DNA of 64,000 nucleotides from Isoetes taiwanensis (lineage: Eukaryota; Streptophyta; Lycopodiopsida; Isoetales; Isoetaceae), in assembly GCA_021234155.1 (NCBI GenBank), contig JAJEKV010000233.1, positions 62,001 to 126,000 of the forward strand. Reading direction: 5' to 3'. The notes below the pieces were generated by a model that made no database searches, was not told the DNA's origin, and saw only the letters and a list, made by a program, of their open reading frames with translations. Positions 45,758-57,610 of the stretch are shown in pieces. Positions within the stretch are counted from its first letter, which is position 1, and every line of letters begins with the position of its first letter. Both the position numbers and the translations under genes were made by a program.

Positions 45758-48700
45758 ACGTGGAGAAACAATGAAGGCGTCAATAGAGTGGTCAATGCAT
45801 GCGTCAAATTGATACCGTGATAACCCCGTGGATTTAGTCGAGAAAAACCGAGAGTAGTGTGTGCCCCATGTGGTAATAGCATAACTCGCCTTCTAAGGTA
45901 TCTAAACCAGCTCACAACAACATTGTGCAACCCTTCAAAAATGATGAATGTAAAAAATGAAGATGATATTGCCGCTCCTGTGAATTCCAATAGAAAAAAT
46001 CATTAAATGTAAAGAAAAGATGCATGTATCTAGACAAATAGAGTAGCCACCATATGATGCCAAAATTGTTTTCATTAATTTCATCCTAAGACGTGGAGAA
46101 CAAAGGGAATATAGAGATTTGGAGGGGAAAAGTGCCCGAGGAAAGGTGGATGAGAAAATCAAGCACATATGAAGATCCAACATTCAAAGCCATAATGCCC
46201 TTCCACAAATCTTATGGACTCGTTAGATCTTCCAAGTGGATGACAACCATCACGCCTAATAATATGCGAAGCTTTTGGAAAACTACATACCCCATCCCGA
46301 TGGGCTTGTTCAAATGTAAAACCAGTGACATGAAGACTAGCCAGCAAATAAATAATGGCAACATATCTCATCGAAATTATAAAAGCCATGACTGGCTAAG
46401 CCAAACCAAATATGAATAAAAAAACGAACACCTCATAGAAAAACAAAATGTATAGAAGTGCAATTTCAGATGGAGAATGCATCATTCAAAACCATATAAA
46501 TGTTAAGACCTTAGAGAACATGTAAACCAAATGAATAAGCAACCAATATATAAGAATTGAGCTGCTCCTAAACCGAATGGAGAAAAAGAAAGATTTGGCT
46601 GACAGCTCATGTGGAGAAAAAGAAAGGAGACAGAGCAGTAGATGGAGCAAATTTGCAATAGCGTTGCCACCTAAAGCCTCCCCTCAGAGAAAAGTAGGAG
46701 GAGATAGACGTAACCTCCGCCCTATGGTCGCTATGGGATTTATTGATCGAGTGACACACATGTAGATTGAACTGAAAAGCCAAATCGGGAGGCAGATCTG
46801 CAGGAGTCTTGAGGCAGCCATCCAAGCGGTGGAAAGCGGGATGCGATTGATTGAACTACGTGTTGTACAAAAGTTAAAGCGCATCTATGAATTGAGACCA
46901 ATCGGACAAGGCCATGGCTTAAACGTCGTCGATTGCACAGAATTAGAGCATCGGGGAGACTTATAGATGGGCAAGAGGAGCTTATGAATTGCAGGTGGAG
47001 GATGAAAAATCAGAGAGAGATGGATTAGAATCGAAAAACATATCGTAACAACGGTTTCCCGGAAAGTTTGGATTGGGAAAAGCATCAAAAGGCAGCCAAA
47101 TCACTATCTCTGAGGAGCTTGGGCTGTCGGATTGTCTCGATACTGCCCAGAACAATCACCAGAGAATTGGATGGACTACAAGATCCCTGCATGCAAATGA
47201 AAATGCCGAGGCCAAAGGGAGCAAGGATCAATCTTAATTAATAGAGTCAGAACTTAATGTGCATGGACTAGATCTGAACTAACTATAATGGAAACCTAAT
47301 CGCCCTTAAGATTCAGCCATGCAGCAGAAAATTCATAGCAGATAGAGCAAGAATGATCCACAAACTTACAGATCCGCCAATCCTCATGCGTTACTTCATG
47401 CTTGTGAGAGAACTGAGCTAAACATAAACAATTATATATCTTTATAAGCATGCAATCAGAACGAAAATGGCAAAAAATATGCCAATGATTCAACAGGGAA
47501 ACCAAATCCGTCCCACAGCAAATGTGGACCTGGATCTCTACCACAAAAGCCTCGCATTCTCACGAAGCCATACAACAATAGAAATCTTTGGATGCATCAG
47601 TAGTATGAAACCACAATTGACCTAAAAAGAATCGGAATGATGCTAATCGGCAATAAAATTACCCGGCCCGTGATAAGTTGCCGTTATGATGTCCAGAAAT
47701 CGTTGAGCTGTGTGGTGCAACAGAGCTCAAATTCGAGGATGGAGGTTGGGAGAGAAAAAGTAAGAGGTCCGTGAGCTGATACGAAAATCGATGAGGCAGA
47801 TGTTGCATGCAGCTCCAACCCTGATCCGTTCCTGCGCACGCCCAGCCAGCTGGGCCGAAAACCCACCTAACAGATCGGAATGGAAAAAATGAAGCTCAGA
47901 TCCGGATTCCTGCGAAAAATCGATGGCTTAAGCGTAGGCTTAGGCTTAGGCTTAGTTCTAGAGGAAATTAGAATCAAGGAGACACGAATCCAGTCCAGGG
48001 AAAAAAGGGTCGAGAGAGGAAGCTGGAAATAGCTGAAAATGATCAATGGAGTACAGCCACCAAGAAGCCGAATCTGCCTCATAAAAAAGTGCAGATCTAA
48101 TCACTGCAACCAAGCTCGAAATCGGGACGAGGAAGTACCGATATAAGTGAGGATTCGTGAATGCCACTCTGCAAGAAGTTCTAGAGAAGAAAAATAAAAA
48201 GCACACAGAGTGATTTGATGGAAATTGGTAGAGCAATCTCGGCTGGAACCAGCCAACAAAGGCGATGTGAAAACCAGCTGAGAAGAGATGGTGATAAAGC
48301 TGAAGAAGATGCCTAAAGATGAAGAGGAGCAAGATGAGGAGGAGACGGCTACGAGAGGATAAGAAGAGTCCGCTGCGGAGAAGACGCCGATAACCGAGCC
48401 AAAACGTAAATGGCCTAATATAGCGCCGTCCCTTCAGGAATGGCGATCCGATGGCTCGGATCGATGGGATTCTAAGAAGATCAAAGGCTGCCAATTCCGC
48501 AAAGCAGTGATGGCCTCGAAGCAAGTGCGGATCCACTCTGACGGATCTAACTCTAGCATTGGAAGAAGCCGATTCAGTGGGCAATTTAGGATACTATAAT
48601 CTGCTAAAAGTTGATCATGCAAGTGCTGCACAAGAACAAGCTTAGAATACCAAATCTATGGAGGATCTGGAAGAATATGACAAGTGCATCATGAATACTC

Positions 48701-50962
48701 CTCCAAGCGAAATTACAAAGGAAGTTGCTCAAGAGAATATCACCAAATCAGGTTCCACTATCTTATTAAAATATCCATTTCTTGCACTGTGGTCTTGCAA
48801 TAACTTAACTATTTTATACTTAGAAATAAATCTGTGACTAGAAGTACACAAATCTGGTGTATAAAGGTGTATAAGTAAGGCATATGGCCATTAATACTGA
48901 TTTTTAGAGGATATGCATAGTATGTTGCATGTGGATAACGGGCTTGAGCAGTATGTGTTACATAGAATCTGTATATTGCAGTACATTGTTCAACTTGGTA
49001 GACAGGCTGCAAAAAAATGCATCTAGATAGAAAATAGTGAGATATACAGTGACAATGACTCTAGGTGACTATTTAATTGAAATTAAAGTGCACTGGCTGC
49101 ATATTGCTGTGAACTTAAGGTATAACCTCAGGTCTGACACGCTGCTCAGGTTGCTATGTAAACGATTCTATGTTTGTTGCATGATGCATTATGGAGTTAA
49201 ACATATTAGTCTTTATTGAACAAAGATGCTTGGTTAGCTCTTATGGTTAAGCCTTGTATTGATCTATGATGAGTGACCTTGCCTATGGTTGCAACATATA
49301 AATCAAACAGAGTTGAAGACGATTCTGCCGGTATAAAGGTCTCGCTCAGGGCCGCTCCTTCTTAATATGATGCTATGGAATGAATGTGACAAATAAGGAC
49401 AACAATCTAGAGCAGACTGCTGATGCATCTAAACTGGACCTTGGCGATGCCTCTAGCAATGCATATACCAACAATATTGAAGGAAATCTTGCTTGAACAA
49501 AAGCCTCCTCTCGTGTCCCGACGAATTTCAAATTTTAATTGCTTTTTTGCTATGGACTTTAAATGATCAGAAATAATAGGGATTTCCATTTTATGCTTGT
49601 AAAATGATTCATTATATAAATTAGATGTCATGATTCAGATTTTTCTTGTTGGATGCATTGTCACATTTACAAATATGTAGCTGAGTTTGCCTACTTAAGC
49701 ATACAGTGAAGGGTCAGCCAGATCTACTCCAGAATTTTGTGATCAATTATGCATTACTGTGTTACCTTTGTGACGTAAAGACATGGTATCTCTCAGATAA
49801 ATCTACTTTTTGCTGCACTTTTACCACTGCTGGTGCTAATTGTATCACTAGGCCACTCTGTCTTTGATTAATCTGATATAGTTTGGCAAAAGGCAGTAAA
49901 TATGGAATGCCACGGAATGCTCTAGTATTAATCTGCATACTTAGTTATGTACTTAAATCTGCATGACGGCTGTGTCTAAATTACATGCTGCAAAACCATG
50001 GGCCATGTTCTGCTATGTAAATGATTTTGTGCTTACTTCTTAATGCATTATGGCTTAAATATTTATTGAGAAGAGTGACCTTGCCGGTTGTTGAGCTAAT
50101 AGGTCAAGTTCTATTTTGTTTTCTAGTCTCTAGACTGAAAGTGTGTGGACTCCAGCTTGTATTGGGTAAATGAGGCTGGTCTATCTCCTTGAACTTAATC
50201 TTCACACTGAATTACTGTGATCATTGTATTATTCCAGTTTATGTTTATGTGATCAGTCCCTAAGGGTAATAAAAGCTAGAGTTGTCTTCTAAGTATATTT
50301 AAACGTGCTTCGTTAGTGTACCAGCAAGGGTGTGCAAATGGTGCCTGGATCCTAAACATGGCAGGCCTTTTGGGACCTGATATAAATGTATTTAGTGCAC
50401 ATTCATAACTGTCATTATATTTAGGCTGCAGCATGTTCAATGTTTATACAGCTAATATGTATCTACCTATTCTGATTATGATTACAAATGAGGTGAAGGG
50501 CGTTAAGCTCAAGAAACCTATAGCTTAATGTCGGTAGCTTAGGCTTTACCCCGATTAAGGCTAACCGTCCTCCGGGTTCTCTGCGCAGTAAGGGTTTCTT
50601 GCTCCTTGGTTTGTTTTCCCATTTATTCAACTTGGAAAAGCTATACGACATGATGACATTGAAGATATCAAGTCTGCTGAGTTCTATGGGATTAATCCCA
50701 AAATATTTTTAATCTGAGGTTGTTCTATTGAACTCCCCTAAAGGTAAACATGATGTATTGGACAAAATTTTAATATGATTAGCAAAAGGAAATTGTTATT
50801 GGCTATAGATTGTGGTATATTTTTTTGCTTTGATAAATCTTAACCATTCTTAAGGCTTAAGTCAAAATTACACCTGTTTTGGCTTAAGGCTGCATATTGA
50901 CCGGAAGTGGTCTTTGCAAAAGTCCATGGAAGGTAAAAGTCTGTTGAACAGATTTTAAAAGT
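45758..50962 (+). repeat. X repeat, copy 2 (X2)
   Basis: Direct copy of X1. It ends at GATTTTAAAAG, where X1 continues, and is followed by a T run and the leader of the ORF A region. The differences from X1 cluster at CAG and CTG. Confidence 0.9.
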
Positions 50963-51240
50963 TTTTTTTTTTTTTTTTTTTTTTAAATTGAAGAAATTTT
51001 TTTAATAAAAAGTTAAAAGTTAAATTTTAAATTTTGAACCACTTTTCGAAAAGTGTGCTTTCTCGTGCAACCTCCTACTGCCATAGCCGCCGGACCTGAG
51101 CTCCTATCTCGCCATAGCTGACCTCCACGGCTACTTTGCATCTGCTCTAAGCCCTAGCGCCCTCGCCTACCCTCCAGCGCCACCTATCCCAGCTTGAGCG
51201 CCCTACCTCGTCTCCCTTGTTGTTCATTGCCAGTGCTACG
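50963..51240 (+). other. Leader shared with 60700-60912
   Basis: After a T run (about 50964-50985) the sequence matches the leader of ORF A' in order: GTTAAAA...TTTT, then ACTTTTC, then GCCATAGCCGCCGGA and GCCATAGCTGACCTCC (GCCATAGCCAACCTCC in the other copy). This supports both as internal regions of related LTR elements, although no LTR or primer site is left here. Confidence 0.6.
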
Positions 51241-52826
51241 ATGCCGCGTTTTAAACTTACCGTGGACCTAAAGAAGATGAACGTACAGCGCGCTAGTAGA
51301 TCATCTTTCGGATGACAGCCCCACAGTTGATACTGTTCTAGACCTTTTTGTGAAGCACTTTACTGAGGGCCGTAGAATTCCCTACCCCATTTTCCACTTT
51401 AATGAGCGCTTCCTTATGAAACTAAACGCTGCAGATCAGCCCTACACTCTTGTGGTACGTTAAGTACGGTATGGGTATTATACGTACTTAACATATTAAT
51501 ACCGTATGCATACCTCTCATTTAAAAAGTACTTTAAATACGTTTTTTAGAATTATAAAATACTTATTAAATACGTAAAATACGTACTTTACGTATAGTAC
51601 GTTAAATACTTCGTGTAATTTTTTAAAACTATAAATTCGTGTATTGCATTTAAAATAGTTGCAATAACAACTAATATGAAGAACTTCAAGTTTTAAATAA
51701 TTGAACCAAAATATATTACTCTAGAAAATTAAGTATTTCTCAAAGCCTTGAAATCGAAATATGTCTATTTAAGAGTTATATCTCCTCATAATTCTCGTTT
51801 TACTTCAACCACAAAATAAAAAACATAAAGAGTTTTACAACAATATTTTATAAATGAAATCCACGAATAATCACCCTTCTTCTTCGTCCTCTTCATCATC
51901 AGACTCTGTCTGATGATGATTTTCAAGAATGCTCTTCTTCCGTAAGCTCATCCTCACTCCCAACCTCTTCTTCTTCAATCATGTCAAGCTCATCTTCATT
52001 TGATAAACCCGCCACTGAGATTGATCGTGTCACACGTCTACTACGAGTAGAAATTCTTCTTCGTCTTCGCCTACCTATTCGGCTTGTAGAAGGTCTTTGT
52101 GATGAAGATGCTACATCTCTTGTCATACTCCTTGTCCTTCTTTTCATGCTCATAGTCTCTTGGAAATACGCTTCATAAATCTCTCTATCAATATCATTAT
52201 CATGGCTAGGAGGTGGAAGATCAGGAGTCTTCCTTTTTTTTTAAAGCCACAATTCCATAATTTCGCTATTCTATAATAATAACATATAATAAAATATGTT
52301 TTCTAATGAATAATTTTATCCATTTTATAGGTCTAATGTCATTTGCACTTCTTTTTTTTATAAAGTACGTATCATACGTACTTTACGTATTAATACGTTA
52401 AGTACGGTATTAATAAAATTCGAGCTCAATTTGACCTGTCAACTTATAGGTATAGTACGTATAGTACTGTGAGGAAGGTACGAGACGTACGTAAACGTAA
52501 AATACGGGTACGTAAACAACACTGAGACTGACCACGCTTGGGCCGTAGTTAAGTTCTATCCCCTAGCAGGACCAGATGAGGATCCCGTAGAGCTTATTCG
52601 AAATGAGGCCCAAAGGATCATGCACCTTGCTAGGGTAGAAGACCTTCAGCAAATAGCTAGTGCCCCACCAGAAGCACGGGCTAACCATTTTTATTACCTT
52701 GGTAAGGGCCGTGTACTTATGTACCAAGACTATTATAATCTTCCTACCTTCTTTTGGAATGAAGACCTTAATAGCTTCATTTTTGAAAATGTTCCCCCTA
52801 ATTTTGACCAAGCCTGCATGGACGAG
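51241..52826 (+). pseudogene. ORF A, broken copy
   Basis: From ATG at 51241 a short frame shifts by one base near 51285 into VDTVLDLFVKHFTEGRRIPY and FHFNERFLMKLNA. After the insertion at 51455-52523 it resumes as DHAWAVVKFYPLAGPDEDP, ARVEDLQQIASAPPEARANH and YLGKGRVLMYQDYYNLPTFF, and stops at the solo LTR. The intact relative at 60913-61590 aligns along its length (EYFVKRFYEGVRIPYPLF; YRYLGNGMCLFDGGAYTLP). I do not recognise the family; its place behind an LTR and primer site suggests a gag-like or accessory protein of a plant LTR element. Confidence 0.6.
51455..52523. mobile_element. hAT-like non-autonomous insertion, TACGTA-rich
   Basis: It splits ORF A between codons that are adjacent in the intact relative. 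The right end complements to CAGTGTTGTTTACGTACCC, a typical hAT terminus; the left end (CACTCTTGTGGTACG) is a poor partner and no 8-bp duplication is visible. Both flanks are dense in TACGTA, as in hAT subterminal regions. Inside, the minus strand (52153-51923) encodes an Arg/Ser-rich then acidic peptide ending EEEEVGSEDELTEEEHS. Confidence 0.55.
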
Positions 52827-52827
52827 C

Positions 52828-55353
52828 TGTAACGGACCTAGGATTTTGAGGTAAATTGTGGATTATTTTATTTAAAAAGATGCAAAGGAATATTAATCAA
52901 AATATCACGCATGCAGAGAAATACGTCGTATATGTAGAGATTATACGGACGAAATACTGCGGTTAAAAATAAATATAAGTATACAGAGAAAAGCATTGGG
53001 AAAAAGATTGATTGCAGAAGGATTGCTGAAGGAGCGAATCGCGTGCAGAGCTCTGGGAGCGTGTTGGAGCGCAGAAAAAGCAACAAGCGGGATTCCAGGT
53101 GGGGATCAAGTCTTACACCTGGGGTTTTCTAGTGTAGCAAAATTGTGTTGATACAGTAAGATTGTTCTAGAACTTGGCATGGATTTAGAGTAGTTGTAAG
53201 TGCGTGGATATGAATTAACTTGCATGATTAAGTATTTTATGATTGCATATAAAAAGCTTGCAAAAGCATCATAGATCTAATGATTTTAGGGAGCTTATCA
53301 ATTAAATCATGCCAGAAGTGATTGGAATAGCTCAGAGTAGAACCTGAGAGATGGATTAAGATAAAAGTATGGCAGAAATCAGATAAGATTGTAAAAGTTT
53401 CTCTTGCATGCTGCTGTTTGCATAACATGATCTCATGAACTATAATGATCAGAAATCATGAGAAGCTACTTGTAATGGATTCATTTGGGCATTTAATTGG
53501 CTGAAATATGTAGAGAAGGCAGAATTAAGAGGTATTCTAGCCAACACGGCAATATTTCCTTTGCATGATGTCGGCAGGAGGGCATGATCTTGCTGATTTG
53601 GCATGCTGCAAAAGCATGTGAATCGCCCTGGAATGGGCCGATATGGGCCTTAGGAAGGCCGAAATGGAGAAAGAATGCAAAAGTAGGAAGATTGAAGCAA
53701 GATTTAGATGTGGATAACGTGATTTTGATGGCCATGAACTGACCAAAAACCACCGGATTTGCGCTGCAAACAGACCGAACTGGAATGGAAACACCTTAGA
53801 AGGCAAATCCGGGATGAGTTGGAGAGTTTGGAGTTGGAATCGATGGCCTGGAGGCCGGAACTTGGAGCTGCAGGCCGAGTTCGTGCCTGTTAACACATGC
53901 TAAGGTTAAAAGAAAAACAGACAAAAAAATTAACGTTAGTTTATAGTTAGTAGGCTAAGATAAATATAAAGTGAGGTTAACAATTAAAGCTAAGACTATA
54001 GGTTAAAATTAATACTTTTTAAAGGAGTTAGTTTGGAACAAGGAGTTGGGCTCGAAATTTATCTAAGATGGAGGCCAGTTAAGGAGGAGTTTATGCTAAG
54101 GGATATACAAAATTTATAGATACGACATGAGAAGTCTTACAAGTTAGCTAGCTATATATTTAACCTTTGGAATTAGTTAAAGTATGAGAGAAAATAAAAA
54201 CACAAGACACAAGTGTTCCGTATGGAGGAAGTTTATAACGGAAGCATAATAATAGTTGAATGCTATAGTTTAAACATCATTAAAGCCTTAAATATGGATA
54301 TTAACCTTGTTGTTAGTGAATCTTGGAAAGGCGTAGATATTTGTCTTTTATTTAATGGTAATAGTTGCATATTGCATTATTGAGGCTATCATAATTATTG
54401 AATCATGGTTGAATTTTTCCTTGTTACATAGAGTGTGTATGGAATTAACTTGATGTAAGCTTGTTAAGGCATGGGTCATAATGATGGGAATTATGTAATT
54501 GTCTATGATGTAATTCTTTGATATAGACCTCTGGGGCCGGAGTCTAGGTGCGATGGTCTAGACTCACGGTTTGCACAGTGCTATGTAAATGGTATTTGAA
54601 CATCGGGCGTTGGTACCGTAAGGTACAACGTCATGCACAGTAAGTGGTCCTCCAATGCTGGACGCAGCGTGGAAGGGTGTGTACACACGTGGTTACCCCG
54701 CCTCTATGTCACTGGCATGATCAGCCGAGTTGACCTTGCTCAAACCCAGAGGAATATTGGTTGCTATGTTGATGCTATGGTTGCTTGGCTAGTGTATATG
54801 TGGTATTTAATGCTGGAATCAAGTTGCAATGGTTGTGCTTAGCATAATTATGCATTGTGTTTATGTTGGTTGGACTAGTAACTTGGATTGCAGGGGCGAG
54901 GTTACGGTAAGGCTAAGTTACTGTTCTAAGTTAATGCTTGTGGTAATTGATGCTTGATATATTCTAAATCCCCGATCCCCACTTAGTCCGTGTGACTAAC
55001 CCCGTGGTTAAATGGTGTAAGCAGAAGTGCGAGATGCTCCGGCAAGTAGCCAAGCTGCAGAAAGGCGAGAGTAGGAGTGTGTGAATTGCTAGATAATACA
55101 TTTGATTAATATAACTATTATTATTATGGATCGGTTTAAACTATAATTATTTGTAAACTTGGTTGTTGTGTGGGATTTTGCCGAGCAATGGCAAGTATAA
55201 TATTTTTTGGGACCTTAGAGCACAAATAAAGATTAAATTCTTTACCTAAGTATGCATATATTAATTTCTTGAGTCTAAGAGCTAAGTAGATCCAACGGTA
55301 GAGATCGATGGGATCTCCAGTTACCGAGAGGTTAACTGGCCAGGCCCGTCACA
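52828..55353 (+). mobile_element. Solo LTR, 2.5 kb, 5-bp target duplication
   Basis: The block starts TGTAACGGACC and ends GGCCCGTCACA, i.e. TG...CA with an extended TGTAACGG/CCGTCACA inverted end, and is flanked by CGAGC on both sides (52823-52827 and 55354-55358). No primer site, polypurine tract or pol coding was found inside, so it is best read as a solo LTR left by recombination. A Gypsy element is likely from size and ends. Its ends resemble the LTR at 58686-60312 (TGTGACG...GCGTCACA) but the bodies differ. Confidence 0.75.
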
Positions 55354-56169
55354 CGAGCGCGCCCGGATAGGTACCATACGGAGATTGCCAGGCGAATACA
55401 AGTGCGCTTGGACAAAGAGGCCAGGGATGCAGAAGAGAGAGAGCGGCTCTGTAAGGAAGAGGAGGATGCCCAAAACCAGCAGAGCGGGAACCAACAGGTT
55501 GATCAGCAGGATGACCAGCAGGTTGATCAGCAGGGGGATCAAGATGTTGATCAGCAGCAGGATCAAGATGTTGGTCAGAATGTTGACCATCAGGGAGACC
55601 AAAATACTGGTCAAAATGTGAACCAACCGGTAGATCAGAGCGGGCCCCGGAATAGGAAGCATACGGAGTGGGGTAATAGGAAGTTGAAGAGAAAGAACAC
55701 AAAACCCGTTAAGGGAGGTGTGGATTACAAGACCCGCTTACAGAAGAATGCCACCATTGCCAAGAAGACATCGGCTCAAAGACGGGAGCAAATCGTGCAG
55801 AGGGCAAAGCACCCAACAACCGGTGGAAAATCCCTCCCATCGCTGAAGGCAACCCTCAAGCCGCGAAAGCCCCATAGATATCGACCGGGCACGGTAGCAC
55901 TTCGGGAGATACGTAAGTATCAGAAGTCTACTGAGCCATTGATTCGTCGGCTCCCTTTCCAGCGGCTTGTTCGGGAAATTGCCCAGGAATTTAAAACCGA
56001 TCTGAGGTTCCAAGCCTTTGCAATCCTCGCACTCCAAGAGGCTGCCGAGGCTTACCTCATAGAGATTTTGAGTGACGCCAACCTCTGCGCCATACATGCA
56101 AAGAGGGTTATCATCATGCCCAAGGACCTCCAGCTAGCACGAAGGATCCGAGGGGAGTTTCGGTTGTAA
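55336..56169 (+). CDS. Histone H3-fold protein with Q/D-rich N-terminal extension
   Basis: The frame is open from a stop at 55333 to 56169, with no in-frame ATG before the fold. From GTG at 55402 it has 255 residues. Residues 1-60 are acidic and Q/D-rich (VDQQ and GDQ repeats), 80-157 basic, and 158-255 an H3 fold: [79 protein letters not shown]. About 80% of fold residues match canonical H3. The tail keeps TTGGK, but the K4 and K27 contexts are missing. Loop 1 lacks the insertion common in CENH3. No introns. The start of the open frame, [20 protein letters not shown], resembles the end of ORF A' (RYFLELTRRTNIRIAREKQA), so the H3 may be fused to ORF A; one frame change at the solo LTR must be explained. 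Confidence 0.8.
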   Translation: MARPVTRARPDRYHTEIARRIQVRLDKEARDAEERERLCKEEEDAQNQQSGNQQVDQQDDQQVDQQGDQDVDQQQDQDVGQNVDHQGDQNTGQNVNQPVDQSGPRNRKHTEWGNRKLKRKNTKPVKGGVDYKTRLQKNATIAKKTSAQRREQIVQRAKHPTTGGKSLPSLKATLKPRKPHRYRPGTVALREIRKYQKSTEPLIRRLPFQRLVREIAQEFKTDLRFQAFAILALQEAAEAYLIEILSDANLCAIHAKRVIIMPKDLQLARRIRGEFRL

Positions 56170-56405
56170 AACTATTGTAAACTTATCTATGTACTATTCC
56201 CATTTTTGAGGTTGTGAATATAAAAATGTTTTCTTTCCGCCACTGGGTGTGTTTTTGAATGTAAATTATTAATTAAATAATAATTTTTAATAATAATTTC
56301 GGGAAACGTGCCGAAAAGTATAAGACCCCTTTTTGGCCATTAGGGTTTCATTTCCCCTTCTTGCTTTCAGCGTTTCCTTTCTCCTCCCTTGCGCCTTCAA
56401 TCCTC
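56170..56405. promoter_or_regulatory. Intergenic leader before ORF B
   Basis: AT-rich spacer followed by a pyrimidine-rich leader (TTTCATTTCCCCTTCTTGC) directly before the ORF B start. It probably holds 3' and 5' UTR sequence. Confidence 0.3.
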
Positions 56406-57068
56406 ATGGCTCGCCCAACCTTGCAGCAGTGGTATTTAGATGGAGAGCATTGGGATCCTGCGGTCCCCTTTGACCTTCTTCACCCTTATCTGCTCCAGCA
56501 GGTAGACCTCATCTCTAACATGCAGGCATATCCTGATTACGCCGCCTTTCTTCAGTTCTACTGTGAAGATATTTTACCTGCATGTGTTTACAATGATGAT
56601 GATTCGCAGCTCTATCTCGACTTCCACACCCTGCACCAGATGTTAAGGAGTGATGAGCATGCCCGGAATGTCATCAAGGGCATAAGGAGGCGGGGGACTA
56701 ACCTCCCTATTGTTACAATAGATCGGGAAACTTGTTTTGAGGCCCGATTTGCATTGGCCATCATTATGGACCAGTATATTAAGGACGAGGAGATAGCTGC
56801 TGAGCATTCCTCTACGCCTGTACCTCCTGACCCGGAAGACGACGAAGTCATCGACGAGCAGGATTTTGTAAGGTGGAGAGAACTTGCCACGGAAGGCCCT
56901 GCAAGTCGAGCTTCAACCTTTACGTGCTTCAACTATTTTGGCGCGACTTATTCGAGTTGTCTCCACTCTAGTTCGGGTGCTGCAGGCATTCCTCGAGAGC
57001 GTTGGCGACCGTTTCTCATTAGGGTTTTCCTCGAAAACCCGCAAGGGCGGGGTTTTTCATCCCGATGA
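56406..57068 (+). CDS. ORF B, unknown protein, 3' end replaced by RNA motif
   Basis: The start at ATG 56406 is preferred over the longer frame because the leader upstream is pyrimidine-rich. The product reads MARPTLQQWYLDGEHWDPAV, PFDLLHPYLLQQVDLISNMQ, YCEDILPACVYNDDDSQLYL, IKGIRRRGTNLPIVTIDRET, an acidic stretch PPDPEDDEVIDEQDFVRWRE, and then loses protein-like character after about 56930. Its end runs into the structured RNA motif at 57004. No family recognised. As ORF A and ORF B lie in tandem on the same strand with similar leaders, they may belong to one element. Confidence 0.5.
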   Translation: MARPTLQQWYLDGEHWDPAVPFDLLHPYLLQQVDLISNMQAYPDYAAFLQFYCEDILPACVYNDDDSQLYLDFHTLHQMLRSDEHARNVIKGIRRRGTNLPIVTIDRETCFEARFALAIIMDQYIKDEEIAAEHSSTPVPPDPEDDEVIDEQDFVRWRELATEGPASRASTFTCFNYFGATYSSCLHSSSGAAGIPRERWRPFLIRVFLENPQGRGFSSR

Positions 57069-57080
57069 GAAGCCGTCGTC
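57004..57080 (+). ncRNA. Structured RNA motif candidate, copy d
   Basis: Outer arms GGCGACCGTTTCTCAT and ATGAGAAGCCGTCGTC; CCTCG/CGGGG; CCC-GCAA-GGG. The GCAA loop, against GAAA in the other copies, is a GNRA-preserving change. The host context differs from E (the end of ORF B), so the motif is not just part of one repeat. Confidence 0.6.
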
Positions 57081-57267
57081 AGTTCCTCTCACCTTTGCGT
57101 CACTTAAGCAGCAGTTGAATCATACTTTGTCTTGTTGTTGTTTCATTTTCATCGTGCTCTCGATGATTGTCTAGTTTTGGAGCATATTCACTATTTTCAA
57201 ACTTGTCTATGCGTAATAGGCGAATCAATTTGTACTCAGTGATTTTACACCGGGCAACGAGAGTTGT

Positions 57268-57610
57268 TGGATAGGCATATTCACCCCTTATTCCTTATCT
57301 ACACCGTACGTAAAGTTCCTCGTTTGTGGGGTATGCAAGTACAAAATTTGCTACACTGTTTAACAAGATTCGCAAAATACTATAAGATTTCAAGCGAAAT
57401 ACTATATGGTGTTGATTTCGTACGTGCAAAATACAATTATGAGGGCTCTCGCTGCCCTACGTCACCCCCCGTGTGAATATGCACCCAAACCAAAGGGGGT
57501 TTAAGGGGGATTTTAATTTAAAAGTGTTGGACCCAATGGTTGTGTTAATTAATGTCAATGGTAGTTATGTGTTGGTTGTTAATGTCAATGGTTGTTATGT
57601 GTTGAGGGAT
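57268..57610 (+). mobile_element. MITE-like palindromic repeat, copy 3, with flank
   Basis: Starts TTGGATAGGCATATTCACCCC and ends GTGAATATGCACCCAAACC at about 57491, then the AAAGGGGG and TTTTAATTTAAAAGTGTTGG flank. Inverted relative to 1-325. The flank continues as two partial repeats of AATGTCAATGGTAGTTATGT. Confidence 0.75.

Noticed and set aside
55336-56169. Calling the H3-fold gene CENH3
   Set aside because: The N-terminal tail is divergent, but the fold is close to canonical H3 and lacks the longer loop 1 usual in plant CENH3, so the name is not supported.
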